Positions 53,870 through 63,722 are shown, numbered from the stretch's first letter. The stretch: DNA of 64,000 nucleotides from Planomicrobium sp. YIM 101495 (GCF_009707665.1 NZ_WLZW01000004.1:155992-219991); one strand, 5' to 3'. Notes: generated by a model not told the origin, from the letters alone. Program-made: numbers and translations.

Positions 53870-54697
53870 ATGACTTCATTGCAGCAGCAAATCATTGATG
53901 AATTGAAAGTACAGCCGGAGATCGACCCGCAAGCGGAAATTCGCCGGACGGTCGATTTTCTGAAAGATTACTTGAAAGGGCATCCCTTCTTGAAAGGGTA
54001 CGTCCTCGGCATTTCCGGCGGACAGGATTCGACGCTCGCGGGCAGGCTCGCGCAACTGGCGGTCGATGAATTGAATGAAGAAACGGGTGGCGTCGACTAC
54101 GGATTCTATGCACTGCGCTTGCCGTACGGGGAGCAGTTCGACGAAGGGGATGCGCAGGATGCCATCGACTTCATCGCGCCGACGAAAGTTTATACGATCA
54201 ATATTAAAGACGCGGTCGACGCGAGTGCCCGCGCGATGGAAGCTGCTGGCATTGTGCTGTCCGATTTTACCAAAGGCAACGAAAAAGCGCGTGAACGGAT
54301 GAAGGCGCAGTTCTCGGCAGCTGCGATGCACAGCGCGGTCGTCCTCGGCACGGATCATGCGGCGGAAGCGATCACCGGTTTCTACACGAAGTTCGGCGAC
54401 GGTGCGGCGGACGTCATGCCGCTTTTCCGACTGAACAAGCGGCAAGGACGCGCGATGCTGAAGGAGCTCGGCTGTCCGGAGCATCTTTATTTGAAGATCC
54501 CGACGGCTGACCTCGAAGACGACAAGCCGGCCATCCCGGACGAAGTCGCTCTCGGCATCACCTATGACATGATCGACGATTACCTCGAAGGCAAGTCGAT
54601 CCCGAAAGAAGCGCAGGAACGTCTGGAAGGCTACTACATGAAGTCCCGGCACAAGCGCCATCTGCCGGTCACGGTCTTTGATGATTTTTGGAAATGA
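53870..54697 (+). CDS. nadE: NAD synthetase, ammonia-dependent
   Basis: A 275-residue enzyme that amidates nicotinate adenine dinucleotide to NAD using ATP and ammonia; it lacks the glutaminase domain. The PP-loop G-I-S-G-G-Q-D-S-T (47-55) is clear, with G-T-D-H-A-A-E-A near residue 165 and a conserved K-R-H-L-P-V end. AAGGAGGAG precedes the ATG. Follows pncB directly; the operon ends at a terminator at 54707-54743. Confidence 0.96.
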   Translation: MTSLQQQIIDELKVQPEIDPQAEIRRTVDFLKDYLKGHPFLKGYVLGISGGQDSTLAGRLAQLAVDELNEETGGVDYGFYALRLPYGEQFDEGDAQDAIDFIAPTKVYTINIKDAVDASARAMEAAGIVLSDFTKGNEKARERMKAQFSAAAMHSAVVLGTDHAAEAITGFYTKFGDGAADVMPLFRLNKRQGRAMLKELGCPEHLYLKIPTADLEDDKPAIPDEVALGITYDMIDDYLEGKSIPKEAQERLEGYYMKSRHKRHLPVTVFDDFWK

Positions 54698-54706
54698 ATA
54701 TAAAGT

Positions 54707-54743
54707 GGGCTGTTCCCGAGATTCTTGGGGGCAGTCCTTTTTT
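54707..54743 (+). terminator. Intrinsic terminator of pncB-nadE
   Basis: GGGCTG...CAGTCC outer stem with an inner TTCCC/GGGGG pairing, then T6. Confidence 0.75.
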
Positions 54744-54764
54744 GTCTCTTTGTTTCCTGCTGGT

Positions 54765-54830
54765 TTAGAACCCAAGGGTATAGCGAAGCGTGGCCCCAAA
54801 GAAATATGCAGTTGCCCAAAATAGAATGAA
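54765..54830 (-). pseudogene. Possible membrane-protein C-terminal remnant
   Basis: A minus-strand frame of 22 codons reads F-I-L-F-W-A-T-A-Y-F-F-G-A-T-L-R-Y-T-L-G-F then stop, which looks like the last membrane helix of a transporter. A stop codon precedes it and no start exists. Too short to name. Confidence 0.3.
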
Positions 54831-54923
54831 CTAAAAAATTCTCTCTTCCCTAATTCACCTACACCCCAGCGCAGAAGCGGCATGGACTGGGCGGAGGGAG
54901 AAGATGAGCGATCCGCAGTTCAG

Positions 54924-55014
54924 CTTCTTCCGGGAGTCCTGTCCGGAGCACCAAGCGATTGCACCACTCGGAACCTCATACTCCTTCGAGAAGTCCTCTC
55001 CCGAGCGACAAGCG
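54924..55014. repeat. Imperfect 34-bp direct repeat in a GC-rich intergenic segment
   Basis: 54924-54957 and 54981-55014 match at 26 of 34 bases. The whole stretch 54744-55066 holds no convincing gene; the open frame on the + strand there has no homologue-like features. Confidence 0.55.
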
Positions 55015-55066
55015 TCCGACAGCTATTTCCACCTCCAACTGACCCATCAAAACTAAGTGCTGAAAG

Positions 55067-55095
55067 TTGAGTTCTAGCGGTTTTTTCTGTATGCT
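55067..55095 (+). promoter_or_regulatory. Likely promoter of the MoxR operon
   Basis: TTGAGT (55067-55072), 17 bases, TATGCT (55090-55095), 66 bases before the start codon. Confidence 0.5.
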
Positions 55096-55161
55096 TATAG
55101 CAATATTGTGACAATTCCGCCCCTAGGTCTGAGGAACGGAATTTCACCTGGAGGAATGACG

Positions 55162-56112
55162 ATGACCCCTACACAACAGCTGAAAAATGTAATCGACAAT
55201 ATCGAAAAAGTGATCATCGGCAAACGCGAAGTCGCCGAACTGAGTGTCGTCGCGATGCTTGCGGGAGGACACGTACTGCTCGAAGATGTCCCGGGAGTCG
55301 GCAAGACCATGCTTGTGCGCGCGCTCGCCAAGTCGGTCGGAGCGGAATTCAAGCGGATTCAGTTCACGCCGGACTTATTGCCGTCGGATGTCGTCGGCGT
55401 CTCGATCTACAACCCGAAGGAGATGGAATTCAACTTCCGGCCGGGCCCGATTATGGGCAACCTCGTACTGGCCGATGAGATCAACCGGACTTCCCCGAAA
55501 ACACAATCCGCGTTACTCGAAGCGATGGAAGAGTCTTCAGTCACGGTCGATGGCGTGACAATGCAGATTCCCAAACCGTTTTTCGTCATGGCGACTCAAA
55601 ACCCGATCGAGTACGAAGGCACGTATCCACTGCCGGAAGCGCAACTGGACCGGTTCCTCATCAAAGTGAAGATGGGCTATCCAACCGAGCGCGAGGAGAT
55701 GGAAGTGTTGAGCCGCGTGCAACAAGCGGCACCGATCGAAGAACTAACCTCCGTTATGACGCTCGAAGAATTGAAAGCACTCCAAAAAGAAGTGAAAAGT
55801 GTTCATGTCGATGAGACGATCCGCAGCTACATCGTTGAGCTGGCAGGACGGACGCGAAACGAATCGTACGTTTACTTAGGTGCGAGTCCGCGTGGCTCGA
55901 TTGCTTTGATGCGTGCATCCCAAGCGTATGCCATGCTGCAAGGGCGTGATTACGTCATTCCGGACGATGTGCAGCACCTTGTCATTCCGGTATTCAGCCA
56001 CCGCATCATCATGCGGCCGGAAGCGCGCTACGAAGGCATCACCGCGGAAGAAATCATCGAACGGATCGTGATCCGCACGAAAGTTCCGGTGCAGAGGCTC
56101 GTGGAACAATGA
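55162..56112 (+). CDS. MoxR-family AAA+ ATPase
   Basis: A 316-residue AAA+ protein: Walker A E-D-V-P-G-V-G-K-T (about 42-50), Walker B V-L-A-D-E-I-N-R, sensor M-A-T-Q-N-P and a C-terminal lid. MoxR ATPases act as chaperones for the maturation or assembly of protein complexes, usually beside DUF58 and transglutaminase genes as here. ATG 55162 has GGAGG 7 bases upstream, better than ATG 55156. The stop overlaps the DUF58 start (ATGA). Confidence 0.93.
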   Translation: MTPTQQLKNVIDNIEKVIIGKREVAELSVVAMLAGGHVLLEDVPGVGKTMLVRALAKSVGAEFKRIQFTPDLLPSDVVGVSIYNPKEMEFNFRPGPIMGNLVLADEINRTSPKTQSALLEAMEESSVTVDGVTMQIPKPFFVMATQNPIEYEGTYPLPEAQLDRFLIKVKMGYPTEREEMEVLSRVQQAAPIEELTSVMTLEELKALQKEVKSVHVDETIRSYIVELAGRTRNESYVYLGASPRGSIALMRASQAYAMLQGRDYVIPDDVQHLVIPVFSHRIIMRPEARYEGITAEEIIERIVIRTKVPVQRLVEQ

Positions 56113-57320
56113 AGCGTCTCATCACCGCACTGAAAAGGTGGGGGCAGCTCGTGTTCGTAACGGTCATTTTGCTCGGGGCCTTTTCATTCGCGATGTTCCA
56201 GGGAGGCTTCGTCAGCTGGTTCATCTTCTATATGATTCTGCCGTTCGTCCTCTACTCACTATTGTTGGCGCTGTATCCGCTCAAGTCGATGAAGTGGGAG
56301 CGCGAAGTCGAGTCCGCGCAGCTCCGGAGAGGGGATTCGCTCAACTCGACAATCCGGCTCAGCCGGGTCTTCCCGTTTCCGCTCCTCTACACAGTCTTAT
56401 CGGAACAAGCCGACGATGCCTTATTAAAAGCAGGCGCCGGCCGTGATCGCAAGATGGTCTTGCTCGGCTTCCGGAAACAAGCGGAATGGACATTCAAGCG
56501 CGACAACATGCCGCGCGGGGAATACATACTCGAAGGCATCGAGATTGAGACAGCAGATTTCTTCGGATGGGTTCGGAAGTCACGTGAAGTTCCGCTTCCC
56601 CAAAAAGTCCTTGTCTACCCACGCATCACAGAAATTCCATACCAGCCAATCGATGTCCGCTACGATCAAGGTGCATCGGCGGCTCCTTTTACATTCGTCA
56701 AAGATACGACAATGGCTTCAGGCATCCGCGACTACCAGCCGGGCGACCGGGTGTCATGGATCCACTGGAAATCGTTCGCGCGTACACAGACGATGCAGAC
56801 GAAGGAATTCGAAGCACGCCAATCACAAGACTTGGTACTGCTCGATGACCGTGCGCAGTCGGACAAGTTCGAGCTGCAAGTGGAGCTTGTAGCGTCATTG
56901 CTCCGTTCCGTTGTCCGTTCGAATTCAGGACTCGTCTACCTGTCTGCCGGCCGTTCGGTGGATTATTTCCCGAACATCCGAACAGAAGGAGAATATCAGC
57001 AAGTGCTGACGCATCTCGCGAAAGTCCAGCCCGATGCAATGGAGCTCCGGGCGGAAGAAGTGAGCCGGCGCCTGCAGCAGCTGCAGCCGCCGCTTGTCTT
57101 GTATGTGACAGCGCGTCTGACTGATGAAATGGCTTCTGCGGTCATGCGCGGCAACGGCCAGCGCCGGACGTGCGTTTGTTTCGTTGTGATGGAAGCGGGC
57201 GAAGTATTGACGGCGGAAGAACGTGCCGTCCACGAGACCGCAAGTGCGCGGGGCATGATCGTCAAAACGGTCCGGCAAGAAGAATTCGCCGGCGTCTTCA
57301 AGGAGGTGAACCACCCGTGA
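56109..57320 (+). CDS. DUF58-domain membrane protein
   Basis: A 403-residue protein with two N-terminal membrane helices (about 14-55) and a soluble part. The DUF58 signature R-D-Y-Q-P-G-D-R-V-S-W-I-H-W-K-S (about 205-222) is clear, followed by a von Willebrand-A-like fold (L-V-L-L-D-D, lacking a full MIDAS). Likely the partner of MoxR. Its end overlaps the start of the transglutaminase gene by 4 bases. Confidence 0.9.
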   Translation: MKRLITALKRWGQLVFVTVILLGAFSFAMFQGGFVSWFIFYMILPFVLYSLLLALYPLKSMKWEREVESAQLRRGDSLNSTIRLSRVFPFPLLYTVLSEQADDALLKAGAGRDRKMVLLGFRKQAEWTFKRDNMPRGEYILEGIEIETADFFGWVRKSREVPLPQKVLVYPRITEIPYQPIDVRYDQGASAAPFTFVKDTTMASGIRDYQPGDRVSWIHWKSFARTQTMQTKEFEARQSQDLVLLDDRAQSDKFELQVELVASLLRSVVRSNSGLVYLSAGRSVDYFPNIRTEGEYQQVLTHLAKVQPDAMELRAEEVSRRLQQLQPPLVLYVTARLTDEMASAVMRGNGQRRTCVCFVVMEAGEVLTAEERAVHETASARGMIVKTVRQEEFAGVFKEVNHP

Positions 57321-59500
57321 ATTCCATCTCCAAACAACCGCTGTTCATGGCGATTCTTTACCTTTTGGCGTTTTTCCTGCTCGCCGAGTGGCTATCACCC
57401 GTCATTGAATTGACATCGACAGGGCACCGCACCGTTTTCCTTGTCTTTATCGGAGCGGGGTTGCTCCTATCCTATTTGAAATGCCCGTGGTGGATTTCAG
57501 GTCCGCTGAAGGTCCTCTATATGTTATGGGCGGTCGGCTACATCTTCCTTGAGAATTCGTTCTTCGGGGAAGGGCTCTGGATGACGCTTACGGAAGATTT
57601 CAGAAAGAATTTCAGTGCGCTTGCCGATCAAAATTGGAACGGCACGACGGATATTTTCCGGACCATCCTGTTCTTCGTCCTTCTTTGGATGGCGGTTTAT
57701 CTCCTTCATTACTGGGTCGGGTTCCGTTCGAGCATTTTCCTATTCTACGCACTTACCGTCATTTACATCGCGGTGCTCGATACGTTCACGACGTACCCGG
57801 GAAATGCGGCGATCATCCGCGTCATGGTCATTGGTCTGGTGCTTGCCGGACTGCTGCACTTGGCAAGGTGGTCGCGCCGCCACGGCTTTTCGGTCAATAG
57901 CGAGAAGGCGCTGTTCTTCATCGGACCACTCGTCGTCATGGTCGGTATTGCGGCCATCACGGCAATGTATTTGCCGAAAGCAGGACCGGTCTGGCCGGAC
58001 CCTGTACCGTACATCGTTTCATATTCAGGGCAGGGCGGCAGCGGAACGGCTGGCAATGGCGTCGGGCGGATCGGTTACGGTGTCGATGACAGTCAGCTCG
58101 GCGGCTCGTTCGTCGGGGATGACAGCCCTGTCTTTACGGCGGAAGTCACGGACGGACAATACTGGAAAGTCGAATCACGTGATACATATACCGGCAAAGG
58201 CTGGGAAATGTCAGGTGAAGCGGAAGCAGTGACCGTCTATACGGATGGGGAAACGCTCGCGACCGATTTCGAAGTCGGTCCTGAAGAAGATGCAGACCGG
58301 GCAGCAGTTTCCATGCAGCAAAGCTTCCCGTTCGCACTGTATCCGTATGGTCTGGAGTCGCTGGCGATGGACGAAGGCGCAAGTTATGAATATAATGCGG
58401 CAGATCAGCGCATCGAAACGTTCCGGAACGGGGAAGCGCTGGAACCGACGGATTACGCGGCGGCATACAGCGAACCGGCATTCAGCTTGAGTGCCTTGCG
58501 CGCGACGACACGGGAAGACTTGGCGGGATTGTCGCTCGAGTTCGACCGGTACAAGCAGTTGCCGTCCGATTTGCCGGAGCGCGTCCGTGAGTTAGCAAAC
58601 GAGATTACGGCGGATGCCGGCAGTGTCTACGATATGACCGCAGCGATCGAACGCTACTTCGGCTCGAACGGCTTTGAATATAGCCAGACGGACATCCCGA
58701 TGCCGGATGATAATCAAGATTACGTCGATCAATTCCTATTCGAGACGAAGCGCGGGTATTGTGATAACTTCTCGACTTCGATGGTCGTCATGCTGCGCTC
58801 GCTCGACATTCCGGCACGCTGGGTCAAGGGCTTTAATGAAGGGGAAGAGATTGCTGCAGGCAGCGACCTTTACCAGATCACGAACAACAACGCCCACTCG
58901 TGGGTGGAAGCGTATATGCCTGGTGTCGGCTGGATGGTCTTCGAACCGACGATCGGCTTTGACGGCGGGTCGGATATCGACTTCGACTTGGATGTCGACA
59001 CGACCGAGCCAGATACGCCGGAAGTTCCGGAACGTCCGGAAGTCGAGCCGCCACTTCCTGAAGAAGGAGATACGGGATCGGCTAGTGAAGACGACAGCTT
59101 CGGCGAGGCACTTGCAGCATTCGTCGACAAGCATAAAGGGAAATTGCTCTTGGTTCCGGTCATTTTGTTAGTGATCGCGCTCTTGTTGTTCTGGCAGCGC
59201 CGTAAATGGTTGCCGAAAGTACTCATCCCGTATTACCGGAGGAAAAAAGGCGAGTCGGACTCGTTCGAGAAAGCGTATAGGCGTCTTCTAAAACAGCTGG
59301 ACCGCTACGGTATCCGGAGAAAGCAGGGTGAAACGCTCCGCTCGTATGCATCGTACGTTGATTCATCGTTCGGCACACAAGACATGAGCCGCCTGACGAA
59401 AGCGTATGAAGCACTCGTATACGGTGGCAAGGTTTCTTCCGAAGAATGGGAAGAGCTAAGGGAAAGTTGGGAAAATTTAATCAATCGGACTAGAGGTTGA
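57317..59500 (+). CDS. TgpA-like membrane transglutaminase
   Basis: A 727-residue protein. Six N-terminal helices (about 10-215, DUF3488-like) precede an extracellular transglutaminase domain with C482 in G-Y-C-D-N-F, H527 in N-A-H-S-W-V and E543 in F-E-P-T, where Glu stands at the third triad position. One more helix (about 610-630) and a DUF4129-like cytoplasmic domain follow. The family cross-links or cleaves peptides at the cell surface. The GTG start at 57317 has AAGGAGGTG upstream and overlaps DUF58. Last gene of the MoxR-DUF58-TGase operon. Confidence 0.9.
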   Translation: MNSISKQPLFMAILYLLAFFLLAEWLSPVIELTSTGHRTVFLVFIGAGLLLSYLKCPWWISGPLKVLYMLWAVGYIFLENSFFGEGLWMTLTEDFRKNFSALADQNWNGTTDIFRTILFFVLLWMAVYLLHYWVGFRSSIFLFYALTVIYIAVLDTFTTYPGNAAIIRVMVIGLVLAGLLHLARWSRRHGFSVNSEKALFFIGPLVVMVGIAAITAMYLPKAGPVWPDPVPYIVSYSGQGGSGTAGNGVGRIGYGVDDSQLGGSFVGDDSPVFTAEVTDGQYWKVESRDTYTGKGWEMSGEAEAVTVYTDGETLATDFEVGPEEDADRAAVSMQQSFPFALYPYGLESLAMDEGASYEYNAADQRIETFRNGEALEPTDYAAAYSEPAFSLSALRATTREDLAGLSLEFDRYKQLPSDLPERVRELANEITADAGSVYDMTAAIERYFGSNGFEYSQTDIPMPDDNQDYVDQFLFETKRGYCDNFSTSMVVMLRSLDIPARWVKGFNEGEEIAAGSDLYQITNNNAHSWVEAYMPGVGWMVFEPTIGFDGGSDIDFDLDVDTTEPDTPEVPERPEVEPPLPEEGDTGSASEDDSFGEALAAFVDKHKGKLLLVPVILLVIALLLFWQRRKWLPKVLIPYYRRKKGESDSFEKAYRRLLKQLDRYGIRRKQGETLRSYASYVDSSFGTQDMSRLTKAYEALVYGGKVSSEEWEELRESWENLINRTRG

Positions 59501-59547
59501 TTTTGAACGTCGCAAATTGTACAATGAGGGAAATTGAATGAACCAGG

Positions 59548-59620
59548 TTCCCTCATATATGTCCGATAATATGGATCGGATGTCTCTACCAAGTTACCGG
59601 AAATGACTTGACTATGAAGG
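59548..59620 (+). promoter_or_regulatory. Guanine-type purine riboswitch of guaA
   Basis: The purine aptamer is seen: CCTCATAT (P1), TCTCTACCAAGTTACCG (P2-L2-J2/3), AAATGACTTGACTATGA (P3-J3/1-P1). The specificity base in GACTATG is C, so guanine (or hypoxanthine) is expected. The left P1 strand can also pair with an upstream ATGAGGGAA (59524-59532), a competing hairpin. Confidence 0.9.
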
Positions 59621-59711
59621 TGGATACGGCATGTTTATTTGTGCTGTTTTCCACCTTTTTTGGAGGTAGAGCAAAAGAACGCGAGGAGGCTTTTTTCGCG
59701 TTCTTTTGTTA
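59617..59711 (+). terminator. Expression-platform stem-loops of the guaA riboswitch
   Basis: AAGGTGGA (59617-59624, including the end of P1) pairs with TCCACCTT (59650-59657) before T4; a second hairpin (CAAAAGAACGCGA and TCGCGTTCTTTTG, 59672-59709) follows. Which one is the terminator and which the antiterminator is not settled by eye. Confidence 0.65.
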
Positions 59712-59746
59712 TTTATAGCCTGAAACGAATCGAAGAGGTGGATAAT

Positions 59747-61300
59747 ATGTCAGCAAGCCCATTGTTGAAAGAACAGAAGAAAATTATCGTTTTGGATTTT
59801 GGCAGCCAGTACAACCAATTGATCACGCGTCGCATCCGTGAACTCGGTGTTTACAGTGAATTGCACCCGCACACGATCACGGCGCAGGAAGTGACGGACA
59901 TGAATGCAGTCGGAATCATCTTCTCCGGCGGACCGAACTCGGTTTACGACGCTGGTGCGTTTTCAGTCGACGAAGCGATCTTTGACCTCGGCTTGCCGAT
60001 CTTCGGGATATGCTACGGCATGCAGCTGATGGCGCTGAAACTTGGCGGAGGCGTCGAGAAGGCGAAGAACCGCGAGTACGGCAAAGCGGAATTGAAACTG
60101 CTGAAGGAAAGCGGGATATTCCGCGAGCTTCCGACAGAGCAGATCGTCTGGATGAGCCACGGAGATCTTGTTACGGCAACACCGCCTGGCTTCGAAGTGA
60201 TCGGCACGAGCGAAAGCTGCCCGATCGCAGCGATGGCTGATGAAGAGCGTAAATTCTACGGCGTTCAGTTCCACCCGGAAGTTCGCCACTCGATTCACGG
60301 CACGGAACTATTGAAGCAATTCGTCCTGGATGTCTGCGAAGTGGAAGCGGACTGGACGATGGAAAGCTTCATCGAACTTGAAGTACAGAAGATCCGCGCG
60401 CAAGTGGGCGACAAGAAAGTTTTGTGCGCATTGAGCGGCGGCGTTGACTCTTCAGTCGTTGCGGTCTTGATCCACAAAGCGATCGGCGACCAGTTGACAT
60501 GTATGTTCGTTGACCACGGCCTGCTGCGTAAAGGCGAAGCAGAAAGTGTTATGGAAACATTCGCGAAAGACTTCAAAATGAACATGATCAAAATCGATGC
60601 ACGCGAGCGCTTCATGAAAAAGCTTGACGGTGTATCGGATCCTGAACAAAAACGTAAAATCATCGGCAACGAATTCATCTACGTCTTCGATGACGAAGCG
60701 GCGAAGCTTGAAGGCATGGACTTCCTTGCGCAGGGAACGCTTTACACAGACATCATCGAAAGCGGTACAGCAACAGCACAAACAATCAAATCGCACCACA
60801 ACGTCGGCGGACTTCCGGAAGATATGCAGTTCGAATTGATCGAACCGCTGAACACGCTGTTCAAAGACGAAGTGCGTGCACTCGGCACAGAGCTTGGCAT
60901 GCCGGATGAAATCGTTTGGCGCCAGCCGTTCCCAGGTCCGGGTCTTGGTATCCGCATAATGGGCGCAGTAACAGAAGAGAAACTGGAAATCGTCCGCGAA
61001 TCGGATTGGATTTTGCGTGACGAAATCCGCAAGGCCGGTCTTGAGCGCGACGTATGGCAATACTTCACGGTGCTTCCGGACATCCGTTCGGTCGGTGTGA
61101 TGGGTGATGCCCGTACATACGACTACGCGATCGGCATCCGTGCCGTGACATCGATCGATGGCATGACTTCCGACTGGGCACGCATCCCGTGGGATGTGCT
61201 GGAGAAAATCTCCGTCCGCATCGTCAACGAAGTGGACCACATCAACCGCGTGCTGTATGATATCACGAGCAAGCCACCAGCGACAATTGAGTGGGAATAA
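59747..61300 (+). CDS. guaA: GMP synthase (glutamine-hydrolysing)
   Basis: A 517-residue enzyme that converts XMP to GMP. N-terminal class I glutamine amidotransferase with F-G-I-C-Y-G-M-Q (catalytic Cys) and F-H-P-E-V (His-Glu), then a PP-loop ATP-pyrophosphatase domain beginning A-L-S-G-G-V-D-S-S (about residue 225) and a C-terminal dimerisation domain. ATG 59747 has GAAGAGGTGG upstream; the longer frame runs into the riboswitch. Repression by guanine through the leader closes the feedback loop. Confidence 0.97.
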   Translation: MSASPLLKEQKKIIVLDFGSQYNQLITRRIRELGVYSELHPHTITAQEVTDMNAVGIIFSGGPNSVYDAGAFSVDEAIFDLGLPIFGICYGMQLMALKLGGGVEKAKNREYGKAELKLLKESGIFRELPTEQIVWMSHGDLVTATPPGFEVIGTSESCPIAAMADEERKFYGVQFHPEVRHSIHGTELLKQFVLDVCEVEADWTMESFIELEVQKIRAQVGDKKVLCALSGGVDSSVVAVLIHKAIGDQLTCMFVDHGLLRKGEAESVMETFAKDFKMNMIKIDARERFMKKLDGVSDPEQKRKIIGNEFIYVFDDEAAKLEGMDFLAQGTLYTDIIESGTATAQTIKSHHNVGGLPEDMQFELIEPLNTLFKDEVRALGTELGMPDEIVWRQPFPGPGLGIRIMGAVTEEKLEIVRESDWILRDEIRKAGLERDVWQYFTVLPDIRSVGVMGDARTYDYAIGIRAVTSIDGMTSDWARIPWDVLEKISVRIVNEVDHINRVLYDITSKPPATIEWE

Positions 61301-61320
61301 TTTAATTTAGCGATCAAGAG

Positions 61321-61361
61321 GAATCCCCTTCATCCGAGTATCGGAAGAAGGGGGTTTTTTT
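61321..61361 (+). terminator. Intrinsic terminator of guaA
   Basis: AATCCCCTTC...GAAGGGGGTT stem with an inner TCCGA/TCGGA hairpin and T7. Confidence 0.85.
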
Positions 61362-61447
61362 GCCCGCTGAAATTTGGAACCTCGGCCGTGGGTCACTCGT
61401 CAACTAACTTGAGAAAAGGGCAGGGCTGGAACGAAGGGGATGTGGGA

Positions 61448-62017
61448 ATGGATAAGGAAATCGAAGGGAAAAATGAAGTGTGGGAATGGGCTAAAGCGAT
61501 CGGGATTGCACTGCTGCTGGCGGCTGGAATCCGCTATTTCCTCTTCGCATCGATTGTCGTCGAAGGCGCCTCTATGATGCCGACGCTGGAAAACGGCGAT
61601 ATGGTCGTCGTGAACAAAATCGGGCCAAGACTGACAGAATATGACCGCTTCGATGTGGTGGTATTCGATGTGGATGAAGAGACGAAATACATCAAGCGTA
61701 TCATCGGTTTGCCTGGCGACCGCATTGTTTATGACAACGATGCGCTATTCATTAACGGAAAGAAATACGAGGAAAATTATCTCGACGACTACAAAGAGGC
61801 GCTGGACGGCAAAAGAACCTTGACTGGAAACTTTACGCTGGAAGAGAAGTTGGGCGAATTGGCAGTGCCGGAAGGACATTACTTTGTGCTGGGTGATAAC
61901 CGCCGGAAAAGCACGGATAGCCGGGATCCACTTGTCGGATTCGTCGAAGCTTCCCGGATCGTCGGGACGGCGGATGTCATCTTTCTGCCAGTGCCCCACT
62001 TGAAAATCATTGAATGA
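61448..62017 (+). CDS. sipS: Signal peptidase I
   Basis: A 189-residue type I signal peptidase. An N-terminal membrane anchor (residues about 14-36), the catalytic Ser42 in E-G-A-S-M-M-P-T, and the general-base Lys83 in Y-I-K-R-I-I-G-L-P-G-D are clear; G-D-N-R and S-x-D-S-R-D follow. It cleaves signal peptides of secreted proteins at the outer face. ATG 61448 has AAGGGG and GGGA upstream. Single gene between guaA and the purine permease; its own promoter was not identified. Confidence 0.93.
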   Translation: MDKEIEGKNEVWEWAKAIGIALLLAAGIRYFLFASIVVEGASMMPTLENGDMVVVNKIGPRLTEYDRFDVVVFDVDEETKYIKRIIGLPGDRIVYDNDALFINGKKYEENYLDDYKEALDGKRTLTGNFTLEEKLGELAVPEGHYFVLGDNRRKSTDSRDPLVGFVEASRIVGTADVIFLPVPHLKIIE

Positions 62018-62103
62018 GGGGAGAAACATTGTAAAAAGTTAAGCTTGTTTGTCTTTTTTACGAACTTACCTCTGTTTAAAAAGAAGAATGTTCGTGTTTC
62101 GGG

Positions 62104-62132
62104 TTGTTTCTTTCAATTTCTCATGTTATATT
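62104..62132 (+). promoter_or_regulatory. Promoter of the purine permease transcript
   Basis: TTGTTT (62104-62109), 17 bases, TATATT (62127-62132), about 20 bases before the riboswitch. Confidence 0.6.
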
Positions 62133-62152
62133 GAAATTGAAATTAAATAACG

Positions 62153-62222
62153 TTGTCGTATAACGTCGGGGATATGGCCCGAAAGTTTCTACCGAGTCAC
62201 CGTAAAAGACTCGACTACGATT
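62153..62222 (+). promoter_or_regulatory. Guanine-type purine riboswitch of the purine permease
   Basis: P1 TCGTA/TACGA closes an aptamer with GGGGATATGGCCCG, AAGTTTCTACCGAGTCACCG and AAAAGACTCGACTACGA. C in GACTACG indicates guanine or hypoxanthine recognition. A terminator follows at 62270-62300. Confidence 0.95.
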
Positions 62223-62269
62223 TAGTCTGCTTTTGGGGCAGGACCTCCTTAGGTGGAGGATAAATCACG

Positions 62270-62300
62270 CGTATACGGCATTTTGCTGTATACGTTTTTT
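62270..62300 (+). terminator. Riboswitch terminator before the purine permease
   Basis: Arms CGTATACGGCA and TGCTGTATACG (11 bp, one G-T pair) with a TTT loop, then T6. A separate CCTCC/GGAGG hairpin lies at 62244-62259. Confidence 0.9.
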
Positions 62301-62340
62301 ATTTGGCCTTTATACGACGGCAATCGGAGGAACGACGGAA

Positions 62341-63675
62341 ATGAAAAACTATTTTCAGTTTGATGAACTGGGAACGAACTATCGCCGCGAGTTTATCGGC
62401 GGCCTGACTACATTCTTGGCGATGGCCTACATTTTGGTCGTCAACCCGCTGACACTCTCTCTGTCATCGGTGGAAGGTTTGCCGGACAGCATGCGCATGG
62501 ACTACGGCGCAGTATTCATGGCAACTGCCCTGGCTGCGGCCGTCGGGTGTTTCGCGATGGGCTTTATCGGAAAGTACCCGATCGCACTGGCACCAGGCAT
62601 GGGGCTTAACGCATTCTTCGCTTACACGGTTATTTTGACTTACGGCATTCCTTGGCAGACAGCTTTGACAGGTATCCTTTTCTCAGGACTTATCTTTATC
62701 CTTCTGACATTGACTGGCTTGCGTGAGACAATCATCAACGCGATCCCGGAACAACTGAAATATGCAGTTGGTGCCGGAATCGGACTTTATATCACATTCA
62801 TCGGGCTTCAAAACGCAGAAATCATCGTCGGCAACCCGGATACGATGGTCGGCCTCGGTGATTTGACGAACCCGTCCACGTTGCTGGCAATCTTCGGTTT
62901 GTTCATTACAGTCATCTTCATGGTGCGCGGCATCAAAGGTGGAATTTTCTTCGGTATGTTGATTGCAGCGGTTGTCGGTATGATCTTCTCGATCGTTGAC
63001 CTGCCAAGCGCAATCGTCGGGAACATCCCGAGCATGGCACCGACGTTCGGTGTGGCATTCGAACCGATCTTCAACGATCCAGGCTCGCTCTTGACGATTC
63101 AATTCCTTGTCGTCGTCCTGACATTCCTGTTCGTTGACTTCTTCGATACAGCAGGAACGCTCGTAGCGGTAGCGAACCAAGCGAACTTGATCAAAGATGG
63201 CAAGCTGCCACGTGCAGGGAAAGCGTTATTCGCTGACTCACTTGCGACTGTAGCTGGAGCAATCTTCGGAACATCGACAACAACTTCTTACATCGAATCG
63301 ACTGCAGGGGTTGCAGCTGGAGCCCGCTCCGGATTCGCGGCGGTCGTAACAGGCGCACTGTTCTTGGTTGCCATCCTGTTTTACCCGCTGCTCGAAGTCA
63401 TCACAAGTGCAGTAACTGCACCAGCACTGATCATCGTCGGTGTATTGATGGTTTCAGCACTGGGGAAAATCAACTGGGGGCAGATGGAAATCGCAGTACC
63501 CGCTTTCCTGACAATGATCGCCATGCCGCTCGGCTACAGCATCGCGACAGGAATCGCAATCGGCTTTGTGTTCTATCCGATTACCATGCTAGTCGCAGGA
63601 AAACGAAAAGAGATTCATCCGATCATGTACGGCCTGTTCGTTATCTTCATCCTGTATTTCATTTTCCTAGCCTAA
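62341..63675 (+). CDS. pbuG: Hypoxanthine/guanine permease (NCS2, AzgA-like)
   Basis: A 444-residue nucleobase permease with about 13-14 membrane helices. The N terminus (T-N-Y-R-R-E-F-I-G-G-L-T-T-F-L-A-M-A-Y-I) and the T-S-T-T-T-S-Y-I-E-S-T-A-G segment near the substrate site are typical of the AzgA/PbuG group, which imports hypoxanthine and guanine. ATG 62341 has CGGAGG upstream; an earlier frame is inside the riboswitch. Control by a guanine riboswitch supports the substrate. Terminator at 63685-63722. Confidence 0.93.
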   Translation: MKNYFQFDELGTNYRREFIGGLTTFLAMAYILVVNPLTLSLSSVEGLPDSMRMDYGAVFMATALAAAVGCFAMGFIGKYPIALAPGMGLNAFFAYTVILTYGIPWQTALTGILFSGLIFILLTLTGLRETIINAIPEQLKYAVGAGIGLYITFIGLQNAEIIVGNPDTMVGLGDLTNPSTLLAIFGLFITVIFMVRGIKGGIFFGMLIAAVVGMIFSIVDLPSAIVGNIPSMAPTFGVAFEPIFNDPGSLLTIQFLVVVLTFLFVDFFDTAGTLVAVANQANLIKDGKLPRAGKALFADSLATVAGAIFGTSTTTSYIESTAGVAAGARSGFAAVVTGALFLVAILFYPLLEVITSAVTAPALIIVGVLMVSALGKINWGQMEIAVPAFLTMIAMPLGYSIATGIAIGFVFYPITMLVAGKRKEIHPIMYGLFVIFILYFIFLA

Positions 63676-63684
63676 ATATTTTGA

Positions 63685-63722
63685 GCAAAAAGCTGCCAGC
63701 AATTACGCCGGCAGCTTTTTGC
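63685..63722 (+). terminator. Intrinsic terminator of the purine permease
   Basis: A 16-bp stem with one mismatch (63685-63700 with 63707-63722) containing T5 in its right arm. Confidence 0.85.

Noticed and set aside
54882..55070. 62-codon open frame on the + strand
   Set aside because: It has no ribosome site or family-like composition and overlaps an imperfect DNA repeat.
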